From Desulfocapsaceae bacterium (GTDB taxonomy: Bacteria > Desulfobacterota > Desulfobulbia > Desulfobulbales > Desulfocapsaceae), in assembly GCA_029934775.1 (NCBI GenBank), contig JAOZLO010000188.1, positions 1 through 6,008 on the forward strand: a DNA stretch of 6,008 bases, given 5' to 3'. This document shows positions 1-6,008 of this stretch, piece after piece. Each line of letters opens with the position of its first letter. Within the stretch, counting starts at the first letter, position 1. Position numbers and translations under genes: made by a program. A model generated the notes under the pieces. That model saw only the letters and a program-made list of their open reading frames with translations. It searched no databases and had not been told where the DNA came from.

Positions 1-95
1 GGCACTATCCGAAGAAACAGCAGAAGGTGCATCTTGTTTCACCGGAAGTTCTCATGCACCATTTTGATTCCGTGACCACGGAGGATTCAGCATGA
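1..95 (+). CDS. 3' end of an upstream gene, probably heterodisulfide reductase subunit B (HdrB)
   Basis: The frame whose codons begin at position 3 is open from the window edge to a TGA at 93-95, giving 30 visible residues that begin HYPKKQQKVHLVSPEVL and end in TTEDSA. The stop overlaps the hdrA start in an ATGA arrangement, which is typical of translationally coupled genes and supports a real coding end. The tail has no cysteine motif or other diagnostic residue. HdrB is suggested mainly by gene order: in the Moorella-type cluster hdrC-hdrB-hdrA-mvhD-metV-metF, HdrB lies directly upstream of HdrA. HdrC or an unrelated protein cannot be excluded from this fragment. Confidence 0.5.
   Translation, partial: HYPKKQQKVHLVSPEVLMHHFDSVTTEDSA
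80..84 (+). promoter_or_regulatory. Ribosome binding site of hdrA
   Basis: GGAGG lies 7 nt before the ATG at 92. It sits inside the last codons of the upstream gene and supports this start over the in-frame ATG at codon 5 (position 104). Confidence 0.8.
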
Positions 96-3000
96 CTGTC
101 AATATGGAAGCTTCTCCAAATAAAACAGATGCACCAACAGGCGCTGTAATGGTTATTGGCGGTGGCATAAGCGGTATGCAGTCGGCTCTGGATCTTGCCA
201 ACTCCGGGATCAAAGTGTATCTCGTTGAAAGTTCTCCTGCGATTGGAGGGAAGATGGCCCAGCTGGATAAGACATTTCCCACAAACGACTGCTCAATGTG
301 TATTGTTTCTCCAAAACTAGTGGAAGTAGGGCGTCATAAGAACATTGAGCTCTTCACCCATAGCGATGTAAAAAACCTCGATGGTGAGGCCGGCAACTTT
401 ACGGCAACCGTTGTCAGCCATGCCCGGTATGTAGATGTAGAGAGTTGTACGGGGTGTGGTCTGTGTGAATTGGTCTGTCCTGTCACGCATAGATCGTATT
501 TTACTGAACCTCCTGTTGAGGGAGAGAAAAAGAAAAAACTGCGTGCCAGGGAGAAAAACAGTATCAGAGGAAGTAGACCTGTCAGCCCGTCGTCATCAAA
601 CAAGTGGACTTTTGCAGTTGAAGAGGAGGCCTGCTCAGCGTGTGGTCTCTGCTTTCGCGCCTGTCTGCAGGATGCCATTGTCTGGGAGAAAAAACAGAAA
701 GCTGTTATTGATGAAGATAAATGTACCGGCTGCGGAGCCTGTTTTGTTGCCTGCCCCGGAAAATTTTCCGCGATTAAAGTGAGTAATGCACCGGAACTTG
801 AAAAAAGTATTGGTGCAGCTCTGCATGAACGATCGCTTGCCATTAGCAAAGAACTGGGTGAAGACCAGGATGGTAACTGTATTCGCTGTGGTCTCTGTGT
901 TGTCACCTGTGACAAGGTGATGAAGATAGGCGCTTTGAAAATGGTTGAAGAGGGAATCGAGGCAGGAGTTGATATCTGCCAGGTCTGTGGTGGCTGTGTT
1001 ACTATCTGCCCCACCGGATTTCTTGATATTGCCAGTGTCAGTAACAGACCACCCAGGCCGCTTCTGAATAGTTTTAATGAGAACCTCAATGGCAGAAAAC
1101 CTGTAAACATCCATTACCCGCAGGCAGTTCCCCGTGTACCGACCATAGACGAAGAGAGTTGTGTTAAATTGAACACCGGGGCTTGCGGAACCTGCCAATC
1201 CATCTGCGGAGTGGGTGCTATTCATTACACTCACGTGGAGACTGAGAAAGAGATCAAAATAGGCTCGGTCATTTTTTCACCCGGGATAGAGGTCTTTAAT
1301 GCGGAGACAAGGGGTGAGTTTGGCTACGGTCTCTATAAAAATGTTGTCACCTCCATTGAGTTTGAACGATTTCTGTCCGCCTCCGGACCGACTTCCGGCA
1401 CCGTGATCAGGCCTGGGGATGGAGCCCACCCGAAAAAAATTGCCTGGATTCAGTGCGTGGGATCAAGGGATCATTCCTGTGACAGAGACTACTGCTCTTC
1501 GGTCTGCTGTATGTATGCGGCAAAAGAAGCTTTTATTGCCCGGGAGCACGACTCATCCATTGAACCGACCATATTTTATATAGATATGCGCTCATTTGGG
1601 AAAAACTTTGACGACTATATTACCCGTGTAAAGGATCATAATGTTCGCTTTGTGCGGGCCATGGTCAGCAGGGTTTTTGAAGACCCTGTTACGGGTGATC
1701 TGGAGTTGAGATATGTTGATGAATCGGGTCAGAGGCAATCTGAAGTTTTTGATATGGTTGTTCTTTCTGTCGGTTTGCAGGTCTCCGAGTCGACGAAGCA
1801 GCTAGCCGGAACACTCGGGATTGAACTTGACAGGTACGGTTTTGCAGTGACGGACCACTTCAGCCCGCTGGCTACATCAAAGCCGGGAGTATTTGCAGGC
1901 GGGGCCATAAACGGGCCAAAGGATATTCCTGAAACGGTGGTCGAGGCGTCTGCGGCAGCAGAGGCTGCATCTGCAGATCTGGCTGAAGCAAGAGACAGTC
2001 TTGTGACTGCTGAAACACTACCTGAAGAAAGAGAGATTGGTGAGGAAGAGGAGCTGCGGATCGGAGTTTTCATATGTCACTGCGGCACTAATATTGCCTC
2101 GGTAGTTGATGTTAATGCTGTTATGGAGTACGCCAAGACGCTTCCCGGAGTGGTGTATACGGATAAGCCTTTATACACCTGTTCTCAGGATTCCCAGGAA
2201 CGGATGAAGGAAATTATTAAAGAGCATCGTTTGAACAGGGTGGTCACCTCCGCCTGCTCACCGTCCACCCATGAACCGCTCTTTATGTCCACTCTCCAGG
2301 AGTCCGGAATTAACAAATATTTCTTTGAAATGGCCAATATCCGAGATCAGTGCAGCTGGGTTCATCCTACAGAACCGGAACTGGCAACGGAAAAGGCTAA
2401 ACGTTTGACACGCATGGCCGTGGCTAATGCAGCTGCGGCTGAAGCGCTGCAGGAACTGGAGTTTGATGTTGATGCCCGTATACTGATAGTCGGCGGCGGG
2501 ATATCAGGAATGACCGCTGCTTTAGAAGTTGCCCGTCAAGGTTATGGTGTCTGGCTTATAGAGAGGGAGGCTGAACTTGGAGGGCAGCTTCTCAAACTGA
2601 AGCGCAGTGTCGATGGTCAGGTTTTTGATGAATACCTGACTGATTTGAAAGAAAAGCTTTCAGTCGATAATCGAATCAAGATCTTCACTTCCAGTGAAGT
2701 AGTGGAACAATCAGGATTTGTCGGTTCTTTTGAAACGGAAATAATGACTCCTTCAGGGGCAACCAGAATCCTTAAGCATGGGGCGATTCTTGTCGCAACC
2801 GGTGCTGAAGAGGCGCGCCCGGAACTGTATGGTCTGGGCACCCTTGATACAGTCATGACCCAGACTGATTTTGAAGCGACTCTTGAAAACGGCAATGGGG
2901 AAGAATGGCAGCATGCACGAGTGGTGATGCTGCAGTGTGCCGGTTCCAGAGACAAGGAGTATCTGCCCTATTGTTCCCGGGTCTGCTGCAACCAGGCTGT

Positions 3001-3721
3001 GAAAAACGGACTGCGTTTCAAGAAAATGTACCCGGAGGCACGGGTTGATGTCCTCTATCGAGATATGCGCTGTTACGGGTTGGGTGAAATTGAATATCGT
3101 CGGGCCCGTACGGCAGGGATAAATTTTATCCGTTACGACCCTGATACTAATCGACCTGAGATAGCTCCTGACGAGAGTGGGGTTGATGTAACAGTAACCG
3201 ATCCTTCAATCAGGATGCCCGTGAAGATCAGAGCGGATTTTCTCGTGCTGTCAACAGGGATGCAGCCAAGAGATGCGGAAGAGTTGGCATCGATGCTGAG
3301 AGTTCCTCGGAATGAAGACGGATTTTTCATTGAGGCACATGCCAAATTGCGACCGGTTGATTTGCCCAGTGAGGGTCTCTTTATGGCTGGAACGGTGCAT
3401 GGACCGAAGAGTTCCGGGGAGGCAATTGCCCAGGCCCAGGCAGCAGTTGCACGAGCGACAACCATCCTCTCCCGGACCAGCTTGAAAATGTCCGGTGTGA
3501 TTTCAAAGGTTGATCCGGAAAATTGTGCAGTTTGCCTCACATGTGTGAGGGCCTGTCCGTATGGAGTGCCTTTCATCAATGATCAGCATAGTGCCGAGAT
3601 TAACCCGGCTCTCTGTCAGGGGTGCGGGATCTGTGTGGCTGAGTGTCCTGCAAAAACAATTTCTATGGGTCGGTTTGAAGATAGAAATATAACAGCCAAG
3701 ATAGAGGCCTACTGTGAGTGA
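92..3721 (+). CDS. hdrA: HdrA-like heterodisulfide reductase iron-sulfur flavoprotein, double-module form (1209 aa)
   Basis: Cytoplasmic flavin/iron-sulfur electron-transfer subunit of the HdrA family, in which FAD can split electron pairs between high- and low-potential acceptors. Module 1 (about 1-650) has an FAD-binding GGGISG at 23-28 with E46 ending strand 2. Six Cys motifs follow, starting at C119, C181, C211, C263, C296 and C357. A second flavoprotein half carries the CVGSRD...YCSSVCC signature (C455, C468, C472, C473). Module 2 (about 655-1209) begins with the HdrA N-terminal domain (C662, C664, C697, C722, C754). It then has a second GGGISG at 801-806, CAGSRD...YCSRVCC (C949, C961, C965, C966) and a C-terminal 2[4Fe-4S] ferredoxin (C1145-C1155, C1175-C1185). 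Methanogen HdrA is only about 650 aa, so this is roughly two HdrA-like units in one chain. No signal peptide or membrane segment is seen. The start is set by the RBS and the ATGA overlap. The stop lies in the edge of the following palindrome. The natural electron acceptor cannot be read from the sequence. Confidence 0.93.
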   Translation: MTVNMEASPNKTDAPTGAVMVIGGGISGMQSALDLANSGIKVYLVESSPAIGGKMAQLDKTFPTNDCSMCIVSPKLVEVGRHKNIELFTHSDVKNLDGEAGNFTATVVSHARYVDVESCTGCGLCELVCPVTHRSYFTEPPVEGEKKKKLRAREKNSIRGSRPVSPSSSNKWTFAVEEEACSACGLCFRACLQDAIVWEKKQKAVIDEDKCTGCGACFVACPGKFSAIKVSNAPELEKSIGAALHERSLAISKELGEDQDGNCIRCGLCVVTCDKVMKIGALKMVEEGIEAGVDICQVCGGCVTICPTGFLDIASVSNRPPRPLLNSFNENLNGRKPVNIHYPQAVPRVPTIDEESCVKLNTGACGTCQSICGVGAIHYTHVETEKEIKIGSVIFSPGIEVFNAETRGEFGYGLYKNVVTSIEFERFLSASGPTSGTVIRPGDGAHPKKIAWIQCVGSRDHSCDRDYCSSVCCMYAAKEAFIAREHDSSIEPTIFYIDMRSFGKNFDDYITRVKDHNVRFVRAMVSRVFEDPVTGDLELRYVDESGQRQSEVFDMVVLSVGLQVSESTKQLAGTLGIELDRYGFAVTDHFSPLATSKPGVFAGGAINGPKDIPETVVEASAAAEAASADLAEARDSLVTAETLPEEREIGEEEELRIGVFICHCGTNIASVVDVNAVMEYAKTLPGVVYTDKPLYTCSQDSQERMKEIIKEHRLNRVVTSACSPSTHEPLFMSTLQESGINKYFFEMANIRDQCSWVHPTEPELATEKAKRLTRMAVANAAAAEALQELEFDVDARILIVGGGISGMTAALEVARQGYGVWLIEREAELGGQLLKLKRSVDGQVFDEYLTDLKEKLSVDNRIKIFTSSEVVEQSGFVGSFETEIMTPSGATRILKHGAILVATGAEEARPELYGLGTLDTVMTQTDFEATLENGNGEEWQHARVVMLQCAGSRDKEYLPYCSRVCCNQAVKNGLRFKKMYPEARVDVLYRDMRCYGLGEIEYRRARTAGINFIRYDPDTNRPEIAPDESGVDVTVTDPSIRMPVKIRADFLVLSTGMQPRDAEELASMLRVPRNEDGFFIEAHAKLRPVDLPSEGLFMAGTVHGPKSSGEAIAQAQAAVARATTILSRTSLKMSGVISKVDPENCAVCLTCVRACPYGVPFINDQHSAEINPALCQGCGICVAECPAKTISMGRFEDRNITAKIEAYCE

Positions 3722-3846
3722 TGGAATCGTAAAAATTCATCATTTACTTCGTTGCTATAAATTTTCTATCATGTCGACGTACCCTAGTACGCCGAAATAA
3801 TAGAAAATTTACGCGCCTCGTATATGATGTTTTTTACGATTCCATC
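3720..3846. repeat. Imperfect palindrome of about 127 bp (MITE-like or REP-like element)
   Basis: The outer arms 3720-3743 and 3824-3846 are inverted copies (GATGGAATCGTAAAAA on the left, TTTTTTACGATTCCATC on the right, both bounded inside by CATCAT/ATGATG), with small indels. Inner arms 3758-3769 (TAAATTTTCTAT) and 3800-3811 (ATAGAAAATTTA) are a perfect 12-bp inverted repeat. The apex is CGTAC-CCTA-GTACG at 3778-3791, flanked by TCG/CGA. The nested arms are almost concentric (centres about 3783-3784.5), so the RNA could fold into one long hairpin. There is no open frame or transposase, so if mobile it would be non-autonomous. No clear target-site duplication is visible. It fills most of the 175-nt hdrA-mvhD gap. 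It could be a mobile repeat, an mRNA-processing or stability hairpin, or a partial attenuator. It lacks the terminal U-run of a standard terminator. Confidence 0.85.
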
Positions 3847-3885
3847 CAGCAAATCATATTTTCAGGATATGGTAATAGTCTAAGT

Positions 3886-3891
3886 AAGGAG
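3886..3891 (+). promoter_or_regulatory. Ribosome binding site of mvhD
   Basis: AAGGAG lies 5 nt before the ATG at 3897. It decides the start: it places translation initiation upstream of the in-frame TGA, whereas the internal ATG at 4011 has no comparable site before it. Confidence 0.8.
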
Positions 3892-3896
3892 TAATA

Positions 3897-4352
3897 ATGA
3901 GTGATTTTGCAGCTCGTGTAATCGTTTTCGCCTGTCGGCATTGAGCATATTCCGCAGCGGACCTGGCAGGTTCGGAGAGGCGGTCCTATCCACCGGCGAT
4001 CAGTATAGTAATGTTACCATGTACAGGGAGGATAGATGAGGCGTTGTTACTGAAGGCATTTGAAAATGGTGCCGATGGTGTCATGGTTGTGGGCTGTCTG
4101 GAAGGGGATTGTCATTACGTGTCCGGTAATATCCGTGCCCGTGCCCGGGTTGAGCGGGTATATGGAATATTGGAGAAGATCAGTATAGGTAAGGATCGGA
4201 TCAGGATGTACAATCTGAGTGCAGGTGAGGGGGCAAAGTTTGCAGCGTATGCCAATGAATTTGTGGATCAGATATGTACGCTTGGACCAAGTCCGATAAA
4301 TGTGGCTCGTGGGGCTACTGCCGGGGTTTCATCACAAGAGGAGGCAGCATGA
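3897..4352 (+). CDS. mvhD: MvhD/FrhD-type hydrogenase iron-sulfur (delta) subunit, selenoprotein with TGA read as Sec16
   Basis: Small [2Fe-2S] protein that passes electrons to HdrA in Hdr-linked complexes. Read from the ATG at 3897 through the in-frame TGA at 3942-3944 it gives 151 residues, close to the family length of about 140. The N-terminus is RVIVFACRHUAYSAADLAG, aligning with the family pattern FCxxC-x-Y-x-x-ADLAG, so U16 sits exactly where the second Cys of CxxC belongs. Then come YPP (31-33), C42-T-G-R and GCLEGDCHYVSGN (C67, C72, H73), all family hallmarks, and a C-terminal EGAKFAAYANEFV segment. Conserved residues occur on both sides of the TGA in one frame, so no frameshift is needed. 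A call starting at the ATG at 4011 would lose 38 residues, including CxxU. The gene follows the palindrome and overlaps metV by ATGA. Sec forms of this family are known in Deltaproteobacteria. A pseudogene by point mutation is the less likely alternative. Confidence 0.9.
3942..3944 (+). other. In-frame TGA, probable selenocysteine codon of mvhD
   Basis: Codon 16 of mvhD. It occupies the second position of the CxxC motif (C13-R-H-U16) that is conserved as Cys in most MvhD proteins. Cys-to-Sec replacement at a redox or cluster-ligand position, with conserved protein sequence continuing in frame afterwards, is the classic mark of recoding. Confidence 0.88.
3958..3974 (+). promoter_or_regulatory. 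Candidate bacterial SECIS hairpin for mvhD
   Basis: CGGACCT-GGC-AGGTTCG folds into a 7-bp stem (one G-U pair) with a GGC loop; opening the top U-A pair gives a UGGCA loop. It starts 13 nt after the TGA and its loop begins 20 nt after it. That fits the known bacterial SECIS layout: a short stem-loop just downstream of UGA with G at the start of the apical loop, recognised by SelB. The E. coli fdhF minimal hairpin is also 17 nt and lies 11 nt from the UGA. A caveat is that the same bases encode the conserved ADLAGS stretch, so some of the pairing could be incidental. A competing longer-range pairing, GGACC (3959-3963) with GGTCC (3982-3986), is also possible. Confidence 0.65.
4338..4344 (+). 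promoter_or_regulatory. Ribosome binding site of metV
   Basis: GAGGAGG inside the last codons of mvhD ends 4 nt before the ATG at 4349. It sets the metV start there rather than at the in-frame ATG at 4274, which would add 25 residues that merely overlap mvhD in another frame. Confidence 0.8.
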
Positions 4353-5014
4353 TTACAGGAACACCAAAACCCATTGAAGAGATCCTGGAGATGGTTGAAC
4401 CATATGACAATATTGTCGTGGCGGGTTGTCATGGCTGTGTCACTGTCTGCCGGGTTGGTGGTGAGAAAGAGGTTCAGGTGCTGGCATCTACTCTCAGGCT
4501 TGCCCGGGAAGCCAGTGGCAGGAAGATTGAGATAAAAGAGGTGAGTCTTGAGAGACAGTGTGATCCGGAATATGTTGAGACCATGCGCCCTTATGTTGAA
4601 GATTATCAGGCTGTACTCTCTATTGCCTGTGGGGCCGGGATCCAGTTTCTGGCCGAAAAATTTACCACGACTCCGCTTCTGCCCGGTATCAACACAGGAT
4701 TTCTTGGAGTCACTGAGCGTCAGGGAGAATGGGCGGAGAGGTGTCAGGGTTGCGGAGATTGTGTTTTACATCTGACCGGCGGTATCTGCCCGGTGACCCG
4801 CTGTGCAAAGTCACTCTTTCATGGCCCCTGCGGAGGATCCGTACGGGGTATATGTGAAGTGGACAAGGACGTTAAATGTGGATGGCAGCTGATCATCGAT
4901 CGCCTGGTTGCTCTTGACCAGATGGAAAACTATGGCAAGCTCAAACCTTATAAAGGCTGGAATTCAGCAAGGGACGGTGGTCCACGTCGTATCATCAGGG
5001 AGGACATGGTATAA
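4349..5014 (+). CDS. metV: MetV, methylenetetrahydrofolate reductase partner subunit (MTHFR C-terminal zinc/iron-sulfur domain protein)
   Basis: A 221-residue cytoplasmic protein of the MetV family, which forms a complex with MetF in acetogens and other Wood-Ljungdahl organisms and is needed for electron delivery to the MetF flavin. The N-terminal half has GCHGCVTVCRVGGEKEV (C27, C30, C34) plus C71 and C94. The C-terminal half is the characteristic Cys-rich domain: C132-x2-C135-x2-C138, GGICPVTRCAKS (C147, C152), HGPCGGS (C161), C169-E and C177-G-W. In this family these Cys bind metal or an Fe-S cluster. Length is typical. The start overlaps the mvhD stop (ATGA) and the TAA overlaps the metF ATG by 1 nt, so mvhD-metV-metF are translationally coupled. 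That supports a physical complex of the products. Nothing appears truncated or missing. Confidence 0.93.
   Translation: MITGTPKPIEEILEMVEPYDNIVVAGCHGCVTVCRVGGEKEVQVLASTLRLAREASGRKIEIKEVSLERQCDPEYVETMRPYVEDYQAVLSIACGAGIQFLAEKFTTTPLLPGINTGFLGVTERQGEWAERCQGCGDCVLHLTGGICPVTRCAKSLFHGPCGGSVRGICEVDKDVKCGWQLIIDRLVALDQMENYGKLKPYKGWNSARDGGPRRIIREDMV
4997..5003 (+). promoter_or_regulatory. Ribosome binding site of metF
   Basis: AGGGAGG in the metV tail, 10 nt before the ATG at 5014. The spacing is slightly long, but the TAATG stop-start overlap would allow re-initiation. Confidence 0.65.
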
Positions 5015-5940
5015 TGAAATCCGAAAGTAATCTGAAAAGAGTACTGGATGCTGGTCACTTTTCTGTCACCGCGGAATGTGGTCCTCCCCGCGGGGCTGAT
5101 CCCGATATAGTACGAAAAAAGGCGGCCCATGTAAAAGGTAATGTGGATGCCTGTAATGTTACTGATAACCAGACCTCGGTAGTGCGCATGAGTTCTCTGG
5201 CCGGTTGTCTGCTTATAAAAGAGCTGGGTATAGATCCGTTGATACAGATGGTGGTTCGTGACAGGAATCGTATCGCATTGCAGTCGGATCTTCTGGGAGC
5301 ATCCGCTCTTGGAGTACGAAATCTTCTCTGCCTGTCCGGCGACCATCAGAAATTCGGGGATGACCCACAGGCTAAAAATGTATTCGATATTGATTCGATG
5401 CAGTTGATCCATCTGGCAAAAACCATGCGGGATGAGGGAGTGTTTCCCTCGGGTGATAAACTGCAGGGCGCACTGGATTTTTATATAGGATGTGCTGTAA
5501 ACCCTTTTGCTGATCCTTTCGAAATACGAGTTCCACGATTGAAGTTGAAGATGGAGGCAGGGGCGGATTTTGTCCAGACTCAATGTATTTACAATATGGA
5601 GAAATTTAAAATCTATATGGAGGATGCAAAGAAGGAAGGACTGCATGAAAAAATAAAAATTCTTGCCGGAGTGACACCTCTGAAGTCAGCAGGTATGGCA
5701 AAATTCATGCGCCGTATGGTCGCCGGGATGGATATCCCTGATGAAGTGGTTAAGCGCATTGCAGATGAGCCGAAGGAAAAACAGGCGGCAAAGGGCATTG
5801 AGATGTGCATTGAACAGATCCAGGAATTAAAGGAGATGGAGGGGATCGCCGGGATTCATGTTATGGCCATAGAGTGGGAGGAGAAGCTGAACGAAATTGT
5901 CGGTGGTGCCGGGCTGCTCCCCAGGCCGGTGATGAGTTAA
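5014..5940 (+). CDS. metF: Methylenetetrahydrofolate reductase, short MetF type
   Basis: FAD-dependent TIM-barrel enzyme that interconverts 5,10-methylene-THF and 5-methyl-THF, the last reduction of the methyl branch of the Wood-Ljungdahl pathway; it would run in the oxidative direction if acetate is being oxidised. At 308 residues it is near the size of E. coli MetF. Visible motifs are AECGPPRG (18-27 region) with E21 at the position of the catalytic Glu28 of E. coli, CNVTDNQ (47-53), RDRNRIALQSDLLGA (82-96), NLLCLSGDHQ (103-112; flavin/folate binding region) and GADFVQTQ (183-190). No extra NAD-binding or C-terminal domain is present, as expected for MetF proteins that take electrons through MetV. 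It begins within the metV stop codon. It is followed after 40 nt by another gene with no terminator between, so the operon probably continues. Confidence 0.96.
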   Translation: MKSESNLKRVLDAGHFSVTAECGPPRGADPDIVRKKAAHVKGNVDACNVTDNQTSVVRMSSLAGCLLIKELGIDPLIQMVVRDRNRIALQSDLLGASALGVRNLLCLSGDHQKFGDDPQAKNVFDIDSMQLIHLAKTMRDEGVFPSGDKLQGALDFYIGCAVNPFADPFEIRVPRLKLKMEAGADFVQTQCIYNMEKFKIYMEDAKKEGLHEKIKILAGVTPLKSAGMAKFMRRMVAGMDIPDEVVKRIADEPKEKQAAKGIEMCIEQIQELKEMEGIAGIHVMAIEWEEKLNEIVGGAGLLPRPVMS

Positions 5941-5967
5941 GAAAATAGGGGTGTATATATAACAATT

Positions 5968-5975
5968 AAGGGAGG
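5968..5975 (+). promoter_or_regulatory. Ribosome binding site of the downstream gene
   Basis: AAGGGAGG lies 5 nt before the ATG at 5981, a strong purine-rich site. The 40 nt between metF and this start hold no inverted repeat or other terminator signal. Confidence 0.7.
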
Positions 5976-5980
5976 AAGGA

Positions 5981-6008
5981 ATGGCTGAAAAAAAGAAGAT
6001 TCTACTTG
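5981..6008 (+). CDS. Start of an unidentified gene (5' end only)
   Basis: Only nine full codons are visible, reading MAEKKKILL, before the window ends. The strong RBS and co-direction with metF support a true start. A lysine-rich lead followed by a hydrophobic strand is common in Rossmann-like or response-regulator receiver domains, but nine residues cannot identify it. Its position suggests co-transcription with metVF. Confidence 0.6.

Noticed and set aside
334..1234. Long minus-strand open frames opposite the hdrA ferredoxin region
   Set aside because: They are antisense shadows of strongly conserved Cys-motif coding sequence, with no recognisable domain or RBS of their own.
3824..3850. 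Rho-independent terminator after hdrA using the T-run at 3830-3835
   Set aside because: The T-run is inside the right arm and pairs with the A-run of the left arm. No U-tract follows the hairpin, so it does not fit a standard terminator.
3846..3896. Possible promoter between the palindrome and mvhD (TAATAG near 3873 as a -10 box)
   Set aside because: No convincing -35 box at proper spacing, and the AT-rich stretch is too short to tell from chance.
3897..4010. mvhD as a pseudogene or sequencing error because of the TGA
   Set aside because: The stop is a single TGA exactly at a redox Cys position, the frame is intact on both sides, and a plausible SECIS follows. Recoding explains all of this better.
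4274..4348. In-frame upstream ATG giving a 25-residue longer MetV
   Set aside because: The extension overlaps conserved mvhD coding sequence, has no RBS, and the ATG at 4349 has a strong one and yields the normal family length.
4011..4352. Short MvhD starting at the ATG at 4011
   Set aside because: It would lack the conserved N-terminal CxxC/U and ADLAG motifs, which are present in frame just upstream of and around the TGA.
4948..5646. 232-codon minus-strand open frame opposite metF
   Set aside because: It lies antisense to a clearly conserved metF, its translation has no family features, and it spans the metV-metF junction.

Overview
This window looks like part of an anaerobic one-carbon and electron-transfer operon, all on the + strand. 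It most likely comes from a Desulfobacterota-type anaerobe, such as a sulfate reducer or disproportionator, that runs the methyl branch of the Wood-Ljungdahl pathway. The taxonomic guess rests on the mix of a very long HdrA, a selenocysteine form of MvhD and MetV/MetF, at moderate GC. It is an inference, not something the sequence proves.

Layout: (1) positions 1-95 hold the last 30 codons of an upstream gene, probably hdrB by gene order, whose stop overlaps the next start as ATGA. (2) Positions 92-3721 encode a 1209-residue HdrA-like flavin/iron-sulfur protein. It has two FAD modules, eight classical Cys motifs for [4Fe-4S] clusters and an unusual ferredoxin-rich insertion. (3) Positions 3720-3846 are a large imperfect palindrome that overlaps the hdrA stop and fills most of the only long gap in the operon. 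(4) Positions 3897-4352 encode MvhD, the hydrogenase delta / iron-sulfur subunit, with an in-frame TGA at codon 16. This is best read as selenocysteine, and a candidate SECIS hairpin follows 13 nt downstream. (5) Positions 4349-5014 encode MetV. (6) Positions 5014-5940 encode MetF, methylenetetrahydrofolate reductase. (7) A further gene starts at 5981 after a strong ribosome binding site and runs off the window.

How they work together: MetF and MetV carry out the methylene-THF/methyl-THF step. HdrA and MvhD, with HdrB/HdrC expected upstream, form the electron-transfer and possible flavin-based bifurcating unit attached to it. The order (hdrB?)-hdrA-mvhD-metV-metF matches the hdrCBA-mvhD-metVF cluster known from the acetogen Moorella thermoacetica. 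The most noteworthy points are the recoded TGA in mvhD, the palindromic element between hdrA and mvhD, and the extra iron-sulfur insert in the double-module HdrA. No tRNA, rRNA, CRISPR array or transposase gene is seen.
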